Assembly (NCBI GenBank): GCA_019359715.1
Contig: JAHHGS010000093.1
Coordinates: 1 to 50,598 of the forward strand
Length of the DNA: 50,598 bases
Direction: 5' to 3'
DNA from: Aphanocapsa sp. GSE-SYN-MK-11-07L
Lineage (GTDB): Bacteria > Cyanobacteriota > Cyanobacteriia > Thermosynechococcales > Thermosynechococcaceae
Numbering within the stretch: the first letter of the stretch is position 1; every line of letters begins with the position of its first letter. Shown here one piece after another: positions 36,319-45,737 of the stretch. The notes beneath the pieces were generated by a model. That model searched no databases. It was not told the origin of the DNA and saw only the letters and a list, made by a program, of their open reading frames with translations. The translations under genes and the position numbers were made by a program.

Positions 36319-37491
36319 ATGAACTTAGTTGTCGGTGGTGTTGCTCTGATTGTTGCCTTGGTCATCTTGATCTGGCTGGGGCTGGAACTCAAGTATGCTC
36401 GTCGTCCCGGTTTTCCGCTTGAAGTGATTCGAGGCAACTGGGATCTAGACCGAACCCAGCCTGAGCATTATGTTTTGACCGGCGAAATGGGTCTGAGCAA
36501 TCCTCGCCTAGACTTGGAAGTGATGGTGCCAGAGCTAACCGCAGCGGTGACGCTGCTCTCAAAGCAGAGTGTGGCGGCGATCGCTCACCGGGTAACGATA
36601 ACTCCAGCCCATCCCGATGCGGCTGCCCGCGCCGATTGCTACTGGTTCGCCTACATTGTCAAAACCTGCCAGCAAACCCAAGTCAAGCTGCAAATTGATC
36701 TGACCGGCCCAGACTTGGCGGCGCTGCAAGCGGCCTGGGTGCGAGTCAACTACGTTGTTTACGGGCCAAAGGGTCGAACTCATCGCACCCACCATGAGGT
36801 AGTTCCCTTTGTGTTTCCGCAGCCTCAGCCCCAGGAAGCCTTGGCTTGGCGATCGGTCGAACAGGGAGCAGTCCTGCCGATTCGCACCCACTTGCTCAAT
36901 CCGCTCGATCAACCCGTCGAGATTGTCAAACGCTATGTGGTGCCCTATGCCCGGCCTGGCGATGTGGTAACGATTGGTGAAACCCCGATCGCAATTATGC
37001 AGGGGCGCTGGCGACATCCGAGCGAAATTCAACCCGGTTGGGTGGCCACTCGCGTTTGCCAGTTTTTCTTGCCCACGTCCAGCTTGGCCACGGCCTGCGG
37101 GATGCAAACCCTGGTTGATATTGTGGGCCCGACTCGCGTTCTGCTGGCGTTTTTAGGCGGAGCGATTGCCAAAGTCTTCGGTCACGCCGGCGGTTTTTAT
37201 CAACTGGCGGGAGAAGAAGCCCGTCTGATTGATGATGTGACTGGCACCCTGCCCCCCTACGACCAGTTTGTGGTTTTGGGCCCAGTCAACCCGCAGCAGG
37301 TGGTCGATCAAATTCGCCAAGAAACTGGTTTAGCAGCGGCGATCGTCGATGTAAATGACTTAAAAGCAGTCAAAGTGCTAGCCGCCACTTCTGAGGATTT
37401 GATTCCCTTCCTGATCACGGCTTTGCGGGCCAACCCGGCGGGTAATGCGGATGAGCAAACCCCCGTTGTGCTAATTCGGCCAAAGGCTTGA
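36319..37491 (+). CDS. F420-0:gamma-glutamyl ligase-like membrane-anchored protein
   Basis: A 390-residue protein. An N-terminal helix (~4-25) precedes a soluble region. Residues ~205-370 resemble CofE-type coenzyme F420-0:gamma-glutamyl ligase: RYVVPYARPGDVVTIGETP, IQPGWVATRVCQFFLP, VGPTRVLLAFLGGAIAKVFG, and AGEEARLIDDVTGTLPPYDQ. Cyanobacteria use F420 mainly in photolyase-type enzymes, and this family's actual substrate is unknown. ATG 36319 starts at the hydrophobic segment. The conserved domain is clear, the activity is not. Confidence 0.75.
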   Translation: MNLVVGGVALIVALVILIWLGLELKYARRPGFPLEVIRGNWDLDRTQPEHYVLTGEMGLSNPRLDLEVMVPELTAAVTLLSKQSVAAIAHRVTITPAHPDAAARADCYWFAYIVKTCQQTQVKLQIDLTGPDLAALQAAWVRVNYVVYGPKGRTHRTHHEVVPFVFPQPQPQEALAWRSVEQGAVLPIRTHLLNPLDQPVEIVKRYVVPYARPGDVVTIGETPIAIMQGRWRHPSEIQPGWVATRVCQFFLPTSSLATACGMQTLVDIVGPTRVLLAFLGGAIAKVFGHAGGFYQLAGEEARLIDDVTGTLPPYDQFVVLGPVNPQQVVDQIRQETGLAAAIVDVNDLKAVKVLAATSEDLIPFLITALRANPAGNADEQTPVVLIRPKA

Positions 37492-37692
37492 ACTCAGTTC
37501 AAGTGTCTAATGCCTGATCCAAATTTCGAGCGGTTCTAAACCAAAAATTTTGCTGAAAACCTCGCCTCGTGGAGCTTTCAATCAAATGATAACTATACGT
37601 AATTTTGACACCGATAGAACTCAGACGGCTGAATGTCGCGAGTCTGGTGGTTTTTCGATAAAATGAAGTTGCTTCAGCTAGAGCGATCGCCA

Positions 37693-38829
37693 ATGACTCC
37701 AATTGTTTCCGAAAAGTCAGACCTTGTAGTCCGGCCAATTCAGTTCCGCGACCTGGATATCGTTGAGCGATTGCTGACAGAGTCCTTGGCAGCAGAGGGC
37801 GGCGATCGGGCAGTTGATATCAGCCGCCCCCTAGAGCAAATGCGGCAGTGGTATTTGCCCCTAAAACTGCTCAGCTTGGTTCCTAATCAGTTACAGTCCT
37901 TGACGCGGATTTATGTGGCTGAGCAAGACAATCAGGTGCTGGGACTGATCCAAGTGGCTCCGTTTAACTGCACCCGCAGCACTTGGCGGATTGAATATGT
38001 AACCCCAGCGATCGGGACTCAGCTTCTGCGCCACTGCTTTGAATCGATCTGGGAAGCCCGCACCTGGTTGTTAGAGGTAAATGTTAACCATGCGGAAGCC
38101 CTCAGCCTCTACCGACAGAACGGCTTTCAGCCTTTGGCCCAAATGACCTACTGGGCGATCGCTCCCGAACAACTGGCCAACCTGGCCCAGCGAGAGCCTG
38201 ACCTGCCGAATTTACTGCCAGTCAGCAACGCCGATGCGGGTTTAATTTATCAGCTTGATACGGCTGCCATGCCTCCCTTAGTGCGGCAGGTGTTCGATCG
38301 GCATATTCACGACTTTAAGACCGGGTTGTTACCCAAGGTTGTGCTGGGTCTGCGGCAGTGGCTTGGCCGGACAGATCTGGTCAGCGGCTATGTGTTTGAG
38401 CCGCAGCGCAAGGCGGCGATCGCCTACTACAAAATCCGACTCTGCCGAGATGGTTCTCATTCCCATCTCGCCGATTTAACGGTTCACCCCGCCTATACCT
38501 GGCTTTACCCAGAAGTATTGAACCAAATTGCCCGTTTGACGCAAGCCTTTCCAGCCGCTGCCCTCCACGTTACCTCTGCTGACTATCAGCCAGAGCGAGA
38601 AGCCTGCCTAGAGCAAAGTGGAGCGGAGCGAATTGAGCATACTTTGATGATGTCGCGATCGGTTTGGCACAAGGTGCGCGAGTCTCGCAACCTCTCTTTA
38701 GAAGGCTTGCAGCTTTCAGAAGTCCTGCAAGGATTTCAGCCGAATCGTAAGCCCGTGCCAGGGCGAATGACGCTGCTCCGCCAGGATGTCGATTTACCGC
38801 CCCCCGATCATGACCCGACTCCCGGTTGA
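37693..38829 (+). CDS. GNAT-family N-acetyltransferase, two-domain
   Basis: A 378-residue protein. The N-terminal GNAT domain contains LVVRPIQFRDLDIVERLL, VAEQDNQVLGLIQVAP and LLEVNVNHAEALSLYRQNGF (the acetyl-CoA-side motif B). The C-terminal half resembles a second, diverged GNAT unit (LADLTVHPAYTWLYPEVLNQ). Substrate unknown. ATG 37693 gives the natural start; ATG 37663 would add ten residues. The 3' end overlaps the next gene by 20 bases. Confidence 0.82.
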   Translation: MTPIVSEKSDLVVRPIQFRDLDIVERLLTESLAAEGGDRAVDISRPLEQMRQWYLPLKLLSLVPNQLQSLTRIYVAEQDNQVLGLIQVAPFNCTRSTWRIEYVTPAIGTQLLRHCFESIWEARTWLLEVNVNHAEALSLYRQNGFQPLAQMTYWAIAPEQLANLAQREPDLPNLLPVSNADAGLIYQLDTAAMPPLVRQVFDRHIHDFKTGLLPKVVLGLRQWLGRTDLVSGYVFEPQRKAAIAYYKIRLCRDGSHSHLADLTVHPAYTWLYPEVLNQIARLTQAFPAAALHVTSADYQPEREACLEQSGAERIEHTLMMSRSVWHKVRESRNLSLEGLQLSEVLQGFQPNRKPVPGRMTLLRQDVDLPPPDHDPTPG

Positions 38830-39688
38830 GCCATTGCCCGCTTATTGGGTAGATGCCTTTACCCAGCAGCCGTTCACTGGCAACCCTGCTGTCGTGATTC
38901 CCGAAGCTGAACGCTTGAGTGCAACTCAAATGCAGCAGATTGCGAGGGAAGTCAACTGCTCGGAAACGGCTTTTATTAGTCCACCGACTGACCCTCAAGC
39001 TGATCTTGAATTGCGCTGGTTTACTCCCGCTCGGGAGGTGGATCTGTGCGGTCATGCCACCGTTGCTGCCCTGCATACGTTGGTTGATCTCAACTCTCAG
39101 TATCTTCAGCCGCAAACAATGCTGCAAACTCGCAGTGGCTTGCTAGCGGTTGAAATTGAAACCAAAGAGGAGAATAAAGGCGCTCTGATTTGGTTGACGG
39201 TTCCTGCCTGTCAGTTTCAGCCCATTCAGGCAGCTACTCTGAGCGCCGCCTTGGGAGTAGAGTTGACCAGTCGCGATCTCCCCTCCGTGGTGGACTCTCT
39301 GAACCAAGATGTTCTATTTCCGATCGCCAGCTTGGCTGAACTGCATGCCCTCAAACCCGATTTTCCTACGCTGGGGGCGATCGCCCAACAGCAGGGTTGG
39401 CGCGGTATTTGTGCTTATTGCTTGGAAACGATCGAGTCATCCAGCAGCGCTCACTTACGCTTTTTCGCCCCCCACTATGGAATTGCTGAAGACCCGGTGA
39501 CTGGCTCCGTCAGCGTGCCCTTAGCCAGCTATCTCCAGCAAACTGGCAATCTCCATCAGCCCCGACTAATCCTAGAGCAAGGCGACTGCCTAGGCCGGAG
39601 CGGACGGGTACAGGTTGATTTGAGCGGCGATCGCCCCCGGTTTGGCGGGCAGGCGGTGACGGTGATGCGAGGAGAACTCTACCTGTGA
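38810..39688 (+). CDS. PhzF-family isomerase
   Basis: A 292-residue protein of the PhzF/epimerase-like family. VDAFTQQPFTGNPAVVI at the N-terminus, NCSETAFI with the family's glutamate, the LRWFTPAREVDLCGHATVAA segment, and EDPVTGSVSVPLASYL in the C-terminal half. PhzF itself works in phenazine synthesis; most family members are of unknown function. ATG 38810 overlaps the GNAT gene, and the stop overlaps the ruvX start (GTGA), so all three are coupled. Confidence 0.9.
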   Translation: MTRLPVEPLPAYWVDAFTQQPFTGNPAVVIPEAERLSATQMQQIAREVNCSETAFISPPTDPQADLELRWFTPAREVDLCGHATVAALHTLVDLNSQYLQPQTMLQTRSGLLAVEIETKEENKGALIWLTVPACQFQPIQAATLSAALGVELTSRDLPSVVDSLNQDVLFPIASLAELHALKPDFPTLGAIAQQQGWRGICAYCLETIESSSSAHLRFFAPHYGIAEDPVTGSVSVPLASYLQQTGNLHQPRLILEQGDCLGRSGRVQVDLSGDRPRFGGQAVTVMRGELYL

Positions 39689-40131
39689 TTTCAGTCCTGG
39701 GCTTAGATTTGGGTAAAAAAAGGATTGGTGTGGCTGGCTGCGATGGGACGGGTTTGATTGCGACGGGGTTGACTACCATTCATCGGCGCAGCTTTCAGCA
39801 AGACATGCTGGAACTAGAGCAAATTGCGCAAGCGCGGCAGGTGCAGTTGCTGGTGGCCGGATTACCCTACTCAATGGATGGTACGCTAGGATTTCAGGCT
39901 CAACAGGTGCAACGATTGGGACGGCGAATTGCGATCGCGCTTAGCTTACCGCTAGAGTATGTGGATGAGCGGCTCACCTCTGTCCAGGCAGAGGAACTGC
40001 TGCGAGCAGAAAAGCGCCACCTGATCCGCGACAAGCACTTGATTGACCGCAAAGCCGCAGCGCTAATTTTGCAGCAATGGTTAGATCAGCGCCGGAGTCA
40101 GCCGACACCAATTTTATCTTCTCTAAAGTAA
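39685..40131 (+). CDS. ruvX: Holliday-junction resolvase-like RuvX (YqgF)
   Basis: A 148-residue RNase H-fold protein. VLGLDLGKKRIGVAG with the first catalytic Asp, VAGLPYSMDGTLG, YVDERLTSVQAEELL with the acidic residue, and DRKAAALILQQWLD at the C-terminus. Proposed roles are processing of pre-16S rRNA and recombination junctions. GTG start overlaps the phzF-like stop by 4 bases. Located 6 bp before the DUF3727 gene. Confidence 0.93.
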   Translation: MISVLGLDLGKKRIGVAGCDGTGLIATGLTTIHRRSFQQDMLELEQIAQARQVQLLVAGLPYSMDGTLGFQAQQVQRLGRRIAIALSLPLEYVDERLTSVQAEELLRAEKRHLIRDKHLIDRKAAALILQQWLDQRRSQPTPILSSLK

Positions 40132-40137
40132 GGGACT

Positions 40138-40731
40138 ATGACCAAGTACACATCAGCGTGGGGCCCAGCCGACACCGAAGCAGACGGCCCAACCGTCATC
40201 TTGACCGACGAAAGCGGGCGATCGATTACCTGCTACGTCGAGTTAACCCTTGAAATTGAAGATCAAGAATACGCCTTGCTCCATCCAGTCGATTATCCAG
40301 TTGAAATTTTCTCTTGGGTTGAAGATCAAGAAAGCGGCGAAGAAACCCTAGTTGGGATTGATGAATCTGAGCTAGCCCAGATTTTTGACACGGCCAAAGC
40401 TGTGCTAGCCGAACAAAACCTCACGCTCAAAAACACGGCCCTTTCTTTAACCGTGGACGGGGATTTGCCTGAAATTGACGAAGATGAGGTGATTACCCTC
40501 GAAATGGAAAATGGGGCAGGCGCAGAAGAAGAGGAGTATCAGCCCTTGGCGACTGGCTTTTTTCACAAAGAGCAAGAATACGCCATTTACACCCCGCTCA
40601 ACCCAATGCTGCTGGTTTCTCGCGTCAAACCCGGTCAAGCGCCAGAACTGCTCTCGCCCGAAGAATTTCAAGCTCTGCAACCGCTCCTAGAACAGCACCT
40701 GGCTGACCAGTTGTTTGAAGATTTGGAGTAA
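40138..40731 (+). CDS. DUF3727 protein
   Basis: A 197-residue, very acidic protein. The N-terminal part (TVILTDESGRSITCYVE, YALLHPVDYPVEIFSW) is DUF1292/DUF3727-like, and the second half repeats the pattern (EYAIYTPLNPMLLVSRV). Conserved in cyanobacteria and plastids, function unknown. Adjacent to ruvX and mltG in most cyanobacteria, as here. ATG is 6 bp after the ruvX stop. Confidence 0.88.
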   Translation: MTKYTSAWGPADTEADGPTVILTDESGRSITCYVELTLEIEDQEYALLHPVDYPVEIFSWVEDQESGEETLVGIDESELAQIFDTAKAVLAEQNLTLKNTALSLTVDGDLPEIDEDEVITLEMENGAGAEEEEYQPLATGFFHKEQEYAIYTPLNPMLLVSRVKPGQAPELLSPEEFQALQPLLEQHLADQLFEDLE

Positions 40732-40760
40732 GGCTTGATGTTGAGTCAGCAGGCAGCTCT

Positions 40761-41822
40761 GTGAAGTTTCTACTGCCTAGGTCTTTTTCGCTTAAACTTG
40801 CGGCTCCTCTGCTCCTAGCTGGGCTGGGTATAGGCGGGTGCGGCTTGTGGTGGAGTTGGGCGATCGCTCCTGTCTCATCCGGGGCAGCGCCAAGCCAGCA
40901 CTTAACGATCGCGGCTGGCACCTCTGCCGATGCCGTCGGTCAGCAACTGGAAGCCGCTGGTTTAATTCGCTCCCAGCTCGCTTGGAAAATCTGGGCCCGC
41001 TGGCTGGGCTGGCAAGACGCCCAGGCGGGCCCCCAATCTGGAACCTTTGCCCTTTCTAAGAAAGACTCACTGCCGGCGATCGCCGAGCAGATTTGGCAGG
41101 GCGATGTCTTGCAAACCCGATTCACAATTCCCGAAGGCTGGTCGATCAAACAAATGGGCGCCTATTTCCAACAGCGGGGCTGGTTCTCCGCGGCTGAGTT
41201 TGAGCAAGCCGCCCGTCAAATTGACCGCGATCGCTACCCGTGGCTGCCTGCTCAGCTCACCACCTTAGAGGGCTGGCTCTACCCGAATACCTACCAACTG
41301 CCGGCCGGAAAAGTCACGCCAACCGATGCAATTCACTTAATGCTAGATAGCTTTCAAAAACTGGCCTTGCCCTTGTACAAACAGCAGCCGACTCAACTCA
41401 GCCTGACAGATTGGGTAAAGCTCAGCAGCATTGTTGAAAAAGAAGCAGTCGTTCCCCAAGAGCGCCCCTTGATTGCTGGCGTCTTCTTGAATCGACTGCA
41501 CCAAAAGATTCCTTTAGGGTCTGACCCGACCGTTGAGTATGGCTTAGGCTTTCACCAAACTCCTGATCAACCCCTGACATTTGCCCAGGTCAAAACGCCT
41601 TCGCCCTACAATACCTATCTCAATCCTGGCTTGCCGCCGACGCCGATCGCTAGTCCTGGCTCAGCCAGTTTATCGGCAGTTCTGCAACCGGCCGAAACCA
41701 ATTACTTGTTCTTCGTGGCGCGGTATGATGGAACTCACGTCTTTAGCCGCACCTTGGCGGAACATGAGGCTGCTCAAGAGCAAATTCATCGTCAACGGAA
41801 AGTCCAGTCCTCTTCTTCATAG
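40761..41822 (+). CDS. mltG: Endolytic murein transglycosylase MltG (YceG-like)
   Basis: A 353-residue protein. A hydrophobic segment (~10-30) anchors it in the cytoplasmic membrane. A LysM-like region follows, then the catalytic domain with TIPEGWSIKQMGAYFQ, the glutamate in LSSIVEKEAVV (about residue 225), GVFLNRLHQKIPLGSDPTV and SPYNTYLNPGLPPTPIASPG. MltG cleaves nascent glycan strands and ends polymerisation. GTG start 40761. Confidence 0.93.
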   Translation: MKFLLPRSFSLKLAAPLLLAGLGIGGCGLWWSWAIAPVSSGAAPSQHLTIAAGTSADAVGQQLEAAGLIRSQLAWKIWARWLGWQDAQAGPQSGTFALSKKDSLPAIAEQIWQGDVLQTRFTIPEGWSIKQMGAYFQQRGWFSAAEFEQAARQIDRDRYPWLPAQLTTLEGWLYPNTYQLPAGKVTPTDAIHLMLDSFQKLALPLYKQQPTQLSLTDWVKLSSIVEKEAVVPQERPLIAGVFLNRLHQKIPLGSDPTVEYGLGFHQTPDQPLTFAQVKTPSPYNTYLNPGLPPTPIASPGSASLSAVLQPAETNYLFFVARYDGTHVFSRTLAEHEAAQEQIHRQRKVQSSSS

Positions 41823-41837
41823 TTTTATCTGCTGATC

Positions 41838-42368
41838 ATGGCAGTTGCCTTTCCAGTTTCGTTATTACAGCCTAACCTTTCTTTAAAAGACACGATTCTT
41901 CAACTCACTCCAGACCTGATTAAAAGTCATGGTTTGAGGGGATTAGTGTTAGATGTTGATGATACGCTAGTGCCAACTTGGGATCGAGAAGTGCCGCCAG
42001 AAGTTTTGATCTGGCTGAATCAAACCAAGTCCATTGTTGACCTGTGGTTAGTCAGCAACAATGTCAGCCACGCCCGGATTCATCGGATTGCCACCGCGAT
42101 GGACTTACCCTACTTACTGCGGGCAGGAAAACCCTCACGCCGCAAAATTCGGCAAGCGGTTGAGGCGATGAATCTGCCGATTGAGCAAATTGGCATGGTG
42201 GGCGATCGCATTTTTACCGACGTACTGGCCGGAAATCGCTTAGGCATGTTCACGATTTTGGTCAGACCGATGGGCGATCCAACCCGCTTCGATCAAAAGC
42301 TGATGCTGCGCTCGTTTGAAATTTGGCTATCAAAGCGCTTAGGCGCAACTCTGGCTCCAGATGCCTGA
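41838..42368 (+). CDS. YqeG-family HAD phosphatase
   Basis: A 176-residue HAD-IIIA phosphatase. Motif I is LVLDVDDTLVPTWD (~38-51), followed by DLWLVSNNV (motif II), the Lys in GKPSRRKIRQA, and MVGDRIFTDVLAGNRLGM as motif III/IV. YqeG-type proteins act on phosphatidylglycerol-phosphate or similar substrates. It lies 16 bp after mltG and closes this operon-like series. Confidence 0.92.
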   Translation: MAVAFPVSLLQPNLSLKDTILQLTPDLIKSHGLRGLVLDVDDTLVPTWDREVPPEVLIWLNQTKSIVDLWLVSNNVSHARIHRIATAMDLPYLLRAGKPSRRKIRQAVEAMNLPIEQIGMVGDRIFTDVLAGNRLGMFTILVRPMGDPTRFDQKLMLRSFEIWLSKRLGATLAPDA

Positions 42369-42540
42369 GGTCGTTTGCCGAGTCAACATAATATTTTGAA
42401 AGTCTGATGAATTGAGGCTTTCCCAAACCGCAAAGCCTTTCCCACTCAGACAAACCAGTTTAAGTTTGCAGGCAGGGGAGTTTTTTTTGGCGACAAAACT
42501 CGGTAAAGTGTAGAGGATATTAAAAGGTGTCATTAATACC

Positions 42541-43026
42541 ATGAGTGTAGTTAGCCAGGTGCTTTTGCAAGCCGATGATGAACTCCGGTATCCCAGCGCT
42601 GGGGAACTGAAAAATCTCGCAGAATTTTTTCAAACGGGTGAGCAACGGACGCGGATTGCCGGAATCCTTGCCGAAGGCGAAAAACGAATTGTTGAAAAAG
42701 CCAGCAAGCAGCTTTGGCAAAAGCGCCCCGATTTCATTTCTCCGGGCGGCAATGCCTACGGCGATCGCCAGCGGGCCCTCTGCCTGCGCGACTATGGTTG
42801 GTACATGCGCTTAGTCACCTACGGCGTGCTGGCGGGTGACAAAGACCCCATCGAAAGCATTGGTCTAGTTGGGGCACGGGAAATGTACAGCTCCTTAGGC
42901 GTGCCTGTACCAGGCATGGTGGAAGCAATTCGCTGCCTGAAGGAAGCCTCTTTGGCGCTTCTAAGCGAAGAAGATGGTGAGGAAACAGGCCCTTACTTTG
43001 ACTTTATTATCCAATCTATGTCCTAA
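42541..43026 (+). CDS. apcD: Allophycocyanin-B alpha chain ApcD
   Basis: A 161-residue alpha-type core phycobiliprotein. [18 protein letters not shown] is the family N-terminus and the chromophore cysteine is Cys81 in [10 protein letters not shown]. ApcD is a terminal emitter in the phycobilisome core, red-shifted, passing energy preferentially to photosystem I. The gene is alone, away from apcAB. Upstream, TAGAGGATATT supplies an AT-rich leader with no clear ribosome site. Confidence 0.95.
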   Translation: MSVVSQVLLQADDELRYPSAGELKNLAEFFQTGEQRTRIAGILAEGEKRIVEKASKQLWQKRPDFISPGGNAYGDRQRALCLRDYGWYMRLVTYGVLAGDKDPIESIGLVGAREMYSSLGVPVPGMVEAIRCLKEASLALLSEEDGEETGPYFDFIIQSMS

Positions 43027-43051
43027 CCTGAGCTGTCATTTCCGATCGCTC

Positions 43052-43079
43052 AATCCCTGTGCTGCCAAGTACGGGGATT
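43052..43079 (+). terminator. Terminator-like hairpin after apcD
   Basis: AATCCCTGT (43052-43060) pairs with ACGGGGATT (43071-43079), one wobble, with a 10-base loop; a short T stretch follows. It sits 25 bases after the apcD stop and 6 bases before the end of the convergent cupin gene. Confidence 0.5.
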
Positions 43080-43085
43080 TTGGCT

Positions 43086-43697
43086 TTAAATCTCTGCTAC
43101 AGCTAACTCTGAATAGTCGTCGTCCATTGAGGTGCGGAAGAAGAACATGCAGCCATTGGTGGTGTGGGAGGGTTCGTGCACGGAGTCTGGCAGAGAGCGA
43201 ATGTAATCAAGCGCGCCATAGACTTCGCCATTCAGCCTCAAATCTCCCTCCAGCATCAAGATTTCTTCGGTTGCCGCGTGGCGATGGATCGGGTAGTTAA
43301 CGCCTGGTTCAGCTTTTAATAGTCCAGAAATTTCGCGCCTGCTCAGATCGCGGTGAACAATCGCAATTTGCACACCCGGAGTCGGATGGGGATGCCACTT
43401 CAAGTTCTGCGATCGCAGCACCCGAAAAGCGGAAGCTAAGGGCGGTGCCTCGGTCGCCAGTTCTGGGGTTGGCAACTGCAAGCGGTCAAACAAACGCTCT
43501 TTTACGTTTGCAGCCAGAGGCAAAACGGGCAGACTATAGGGCATTGCCGTGCTGCCAGCTTCATAGCCGGCCAATTCACCTGCCAATTCTGGACAGTCTG
43601 CAATTTGTTGCTCAACCCAGGTTCGCTCTGTCTCGTCTAATAGGTCGAGAGCGTAAAGTGGAGCCAGTTCACAGAAACAATTGTTTTCAGCAGTCAT
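43086..43697 (-). CDS. ChrR-like cupin anti-sigma factor
   Basis: A 203-residue protein of two parts. The N-terminal ~85 residues (LAPLYALDLLDETERTWVEQ, IADCPELAGELAGYEAG) form an anti-sigma helical domain like ChrR/RskA. The C-terminal half is a cupin (YPIHRHAATEEILMLEGDLR and CMFFFRTS). ChrR senses singlet oxygen in Rhodobacter by a zinc-bound anti-sigma unit; a similar function is possible here, but no sigma-factor gene is adjacent. An N-terminal CFCEL motif could contribute to metal binding. Confidence 0.85.
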   Translation of the reverse strand: MTAENNCFCELAPLYALDLLDETERTWVEQQIADCPELAGELAGYEAGSTAMPYSLPVLPLAANVKERLFDRLQLPTPELATEAPPLASAFRVLRSQNLKWHPHPTPGVQIAIVHRDLSRREISGLLKAEPGVNYPIHRHAATEEILMLEGDLRLNGEVYGALDYIRSLPDSVHEPSHTTNGCMFFFRTSMDDDYSELAVAEI

Positions 43698-44005
43698 GAG
43701 GGGCTTGAGCCTTGAATGTAATTAACTAAACCAGTCTCAGCAAACGGGCGGTTTCAGTCATTCGGGTCAACTTTTTAGCTCTTGCCGAATTTTAAATCCA
43801 ACTGCGCCTTAGTAAAGTCCCCCAAAGGCATGAGAATCTAAATCTGGAGGTTGACAATGATGCTAATTCTAGTCAACTAGGCTTGCTCAATATAGCCAAT
43901 GTCGTCGGTTGGGCTGCTGAGGCGGTGGGCTGCACGACAGAATTAATCATGCTCTCAGTTAAATCTACGCCGAATTTAACAGTTTGGTTCTCTGATATCG
44001 CAGAT
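43698..44005. other. Intergenic region upstream of tRNA-Met
   Basis: It holds an open plus-strand stretch from about 43855 to the tRNA region (NSSQLGLLNIANVVGWAAEA and onward) with no start or ribosome site and no family I recognise. It may be a decayed gene. No other feature stands out. Confidence 0.3.
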
Positions 44006-44034
44006 TTGCAAGTTCGATTTATTCTGGCTATACT
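44006..44034 (+). promoter_or_regulatory. Sigma-70-type promoter of the initiator tRNA-Met gene
   Basis: TTGCAA (44006-44011, -35) and TATACT (44029-44034, -10) are separated by exactly 17 bases, and the tRNA begins 13 bases after the -10 box. This near-consensus spacing suits a stable-RNA promoter. Confidence 0.8.
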
Positions 44035-44046
44035 GGTAAGGCGCAT

Positions 44047-44123
<77 letters not shown>

Positions 44124-44132
44124 ATAGATTAG

Positions 44133-44164
44133 CCCCTGTAAATATACATATTTACAGGGGTTTT
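44133..44164 (+). terminator. Rho-independent terminator of tRNA-fMet
   Basis: CCCCTGTAAATAT and ATATTTACAGGGG are exact complements with a two-base loop, followed by TTTT. It lies 10 bases after the tRNA. Confidence 0.85.
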
Positions 44165-44276
44165 AACTTTTTAGAGTAAATATAATTTTGATTGCAAATG
44201 CCCAGTCAGCCGTGGATGGTGCAGCTTGGATTGATAAGCTTAAGCACGAATCCTCCACTGGCGTTCAGAGTTAACT

Positions 44277-45680
44277 ATGTCGAATTGGCCTCAGCCTTTT
44301 TTAGTCGCAGTCGTGGGCTTACCCTTGGCGCTGCTCTTATTCGATCTGCCTGGGCATGGGCTGCGATCTGTATTGCTGTCGGGTCTATTGGCGATCGCGG
44401 GCTGGCGGTTGGCCCGCTGGGGTCGAGGAAAGCCGCGATCCTTCCTGGCTCTAAGTCCAGCCAGAGCTGACCGAGCCACAGTCCAGCAAACCTTGGCGGT
44501 GACGACTACTCTGCTCCGACAGTTGCAGGTAGAACTGCCGCAAGCGCATCCTGTAGCCTGGCACAACCAAGCGGCAGAAATTGCGACGGGGCTAAATCGC
44601 CAAGAAATTCACCTGACGGTGTTGGGCGGTAAGGGCGTCGGTAAATCATCCCTGGTGGAATACCTGCAAACCCATGCCCCGCTGGCGCGTCCCTGCTTGC
44701 TGGCTGAAACAGAATTGTTTAATCCGGGGGTTGTGGAAGATTTGCGGGCAGACCTGGTGCTGTTAGTCGTGGCTGGCGACCTGACGGAGCGGGAATATCA
44801 GGCTCTTACCCGGCTGCACAAGCATCACCAGCGCACCCTGCTGGTTTGGAATAAGCAGGATCAGTTTTTGCCGGTGGATCGCCCACTGGTGCTGCAACGT
44901 CTGTGCCAACGCCTGCAAGGAGTGCTGGCCCCAGAAGATGTGCTGGCGATCGCCGTTCAGCCGAGTCAGTTACGGGTGCGACAAGTCTTAGCAGATGGGT
45001 CGAGCCAAGAACGATTGGAGCAGCCCCCACCGGATGTTGCAGCCCTGCTTGAGCGGTTGCTAACTGTACTCACCCAAGAAGCCGCAGATTTGGTCTTGCA
45101 GCACTCTTTCCGGCAAGCCCAAAGCTTACAGGCAGAAGCTCAGCGCTTGCTCAATCAATCGCGGCGCGATCGCGCCTTGCCGATGATTGAGCGCTGGCAG
45201 TGGATTGCAGCCGGAGCCGCCTTTGCCAATCCGTTTCCGGTGCTAGATTTATTGGCGACGGCTGCCATTAGTACCCAAATGGTGCGCGAATTAGGAGCCA
45301 TTTATCAGCAGCAGTTTTCCCTGGAGCAGGCCCAGGCGATCGCCCGCACGCTAGCTGGATTAATGCTCAAGTTTGGGCTGGTGGAATTTTCAACCCAAAC
45401 CCTAAGTGGGTTACTCAAAGGCAACTCTCTCACCTACATTGCCGGTGGTCTGATCCAAGCTGCCAGTGCCGCTTATTTGACTCGCATGGCCGGGCTAAGT
45501 TTAGTCGAGCATTTCCAAAGCTATAGCCCATCGCCCGATCGGGCTGAACCCTTGCGTACAATCTTGCCCCGCTTGTTCAAAGCCAATCAACGCCCAGAAA
45601 TGCTACAGGGCTTACTCCAGCAGGCTACTACTATAATTCCAATGCCTGAGCAAGAAACAGCTTTGCCGATCGAAAAATGA
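44277..45680 (+). CDS. YcjF-like (DUF697) GTP-binding membrane protein
   Basis: A 467-residue protein. Two N-terminal helices (~8-45), then a G domain: P-loop LGGKGVGKSSLVEYL (about 118-132), LVWNKQDQ (NKxD-like), and a C-terminal DUF697 domain with hydrophobic helices (FANPFPVLDLLATAAISTQM). The G domain lacks a clear DxxG. Cyanobacteria carry several such proteins of unknown role. ATG 44277 starts directly before the first helix. Confidence 0.88.
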   Translation: MSNWPQPFLVAVVGLPLALLLFDLPGHGLRSVLLSGLLAIAGWRLARWGRGKPRSFLALSPARADRATVQQTLAVTTTLLRQLQVELPQAHPVAWHNQAAEIATGLNRQEIHLTVLGGKGVGKSSLVEYLQTHAPLARPCLLAETELFNPGVVEDLRADLVLLVVAGDLTEREYQALTRLHKHHQRTLLVWNKQDQFLPVDRPLVLQRLCQRLQGVLAPEDVLAIAVQPSQLRVRQVLADGSSQERLEQPPPDVAALLERLLTVLTQEAADLVLQHSFRQAQSLQAEAQRLLNQSRRDRALPMIERWQWIAAGAAFANPFPVLDLLATAAISTQMVRELGAIYQQQFSLEQAQAIARTLAGLMLKFGLVEFSTQTLSGLLKGNSLTYIAGGLIQAASAAYLTRMAGLSLVEHFQSYSPSPDRAEPLRTILPRLFKANQRPEMLQGLLQQATTIIPMPEQETALPIEK

Positions 45681-45737
45681 GTTTCGTGACCACCAGGAAT
45701 GATGTAATATTGCCCAATTTTCCTTTGGCTATACTGA

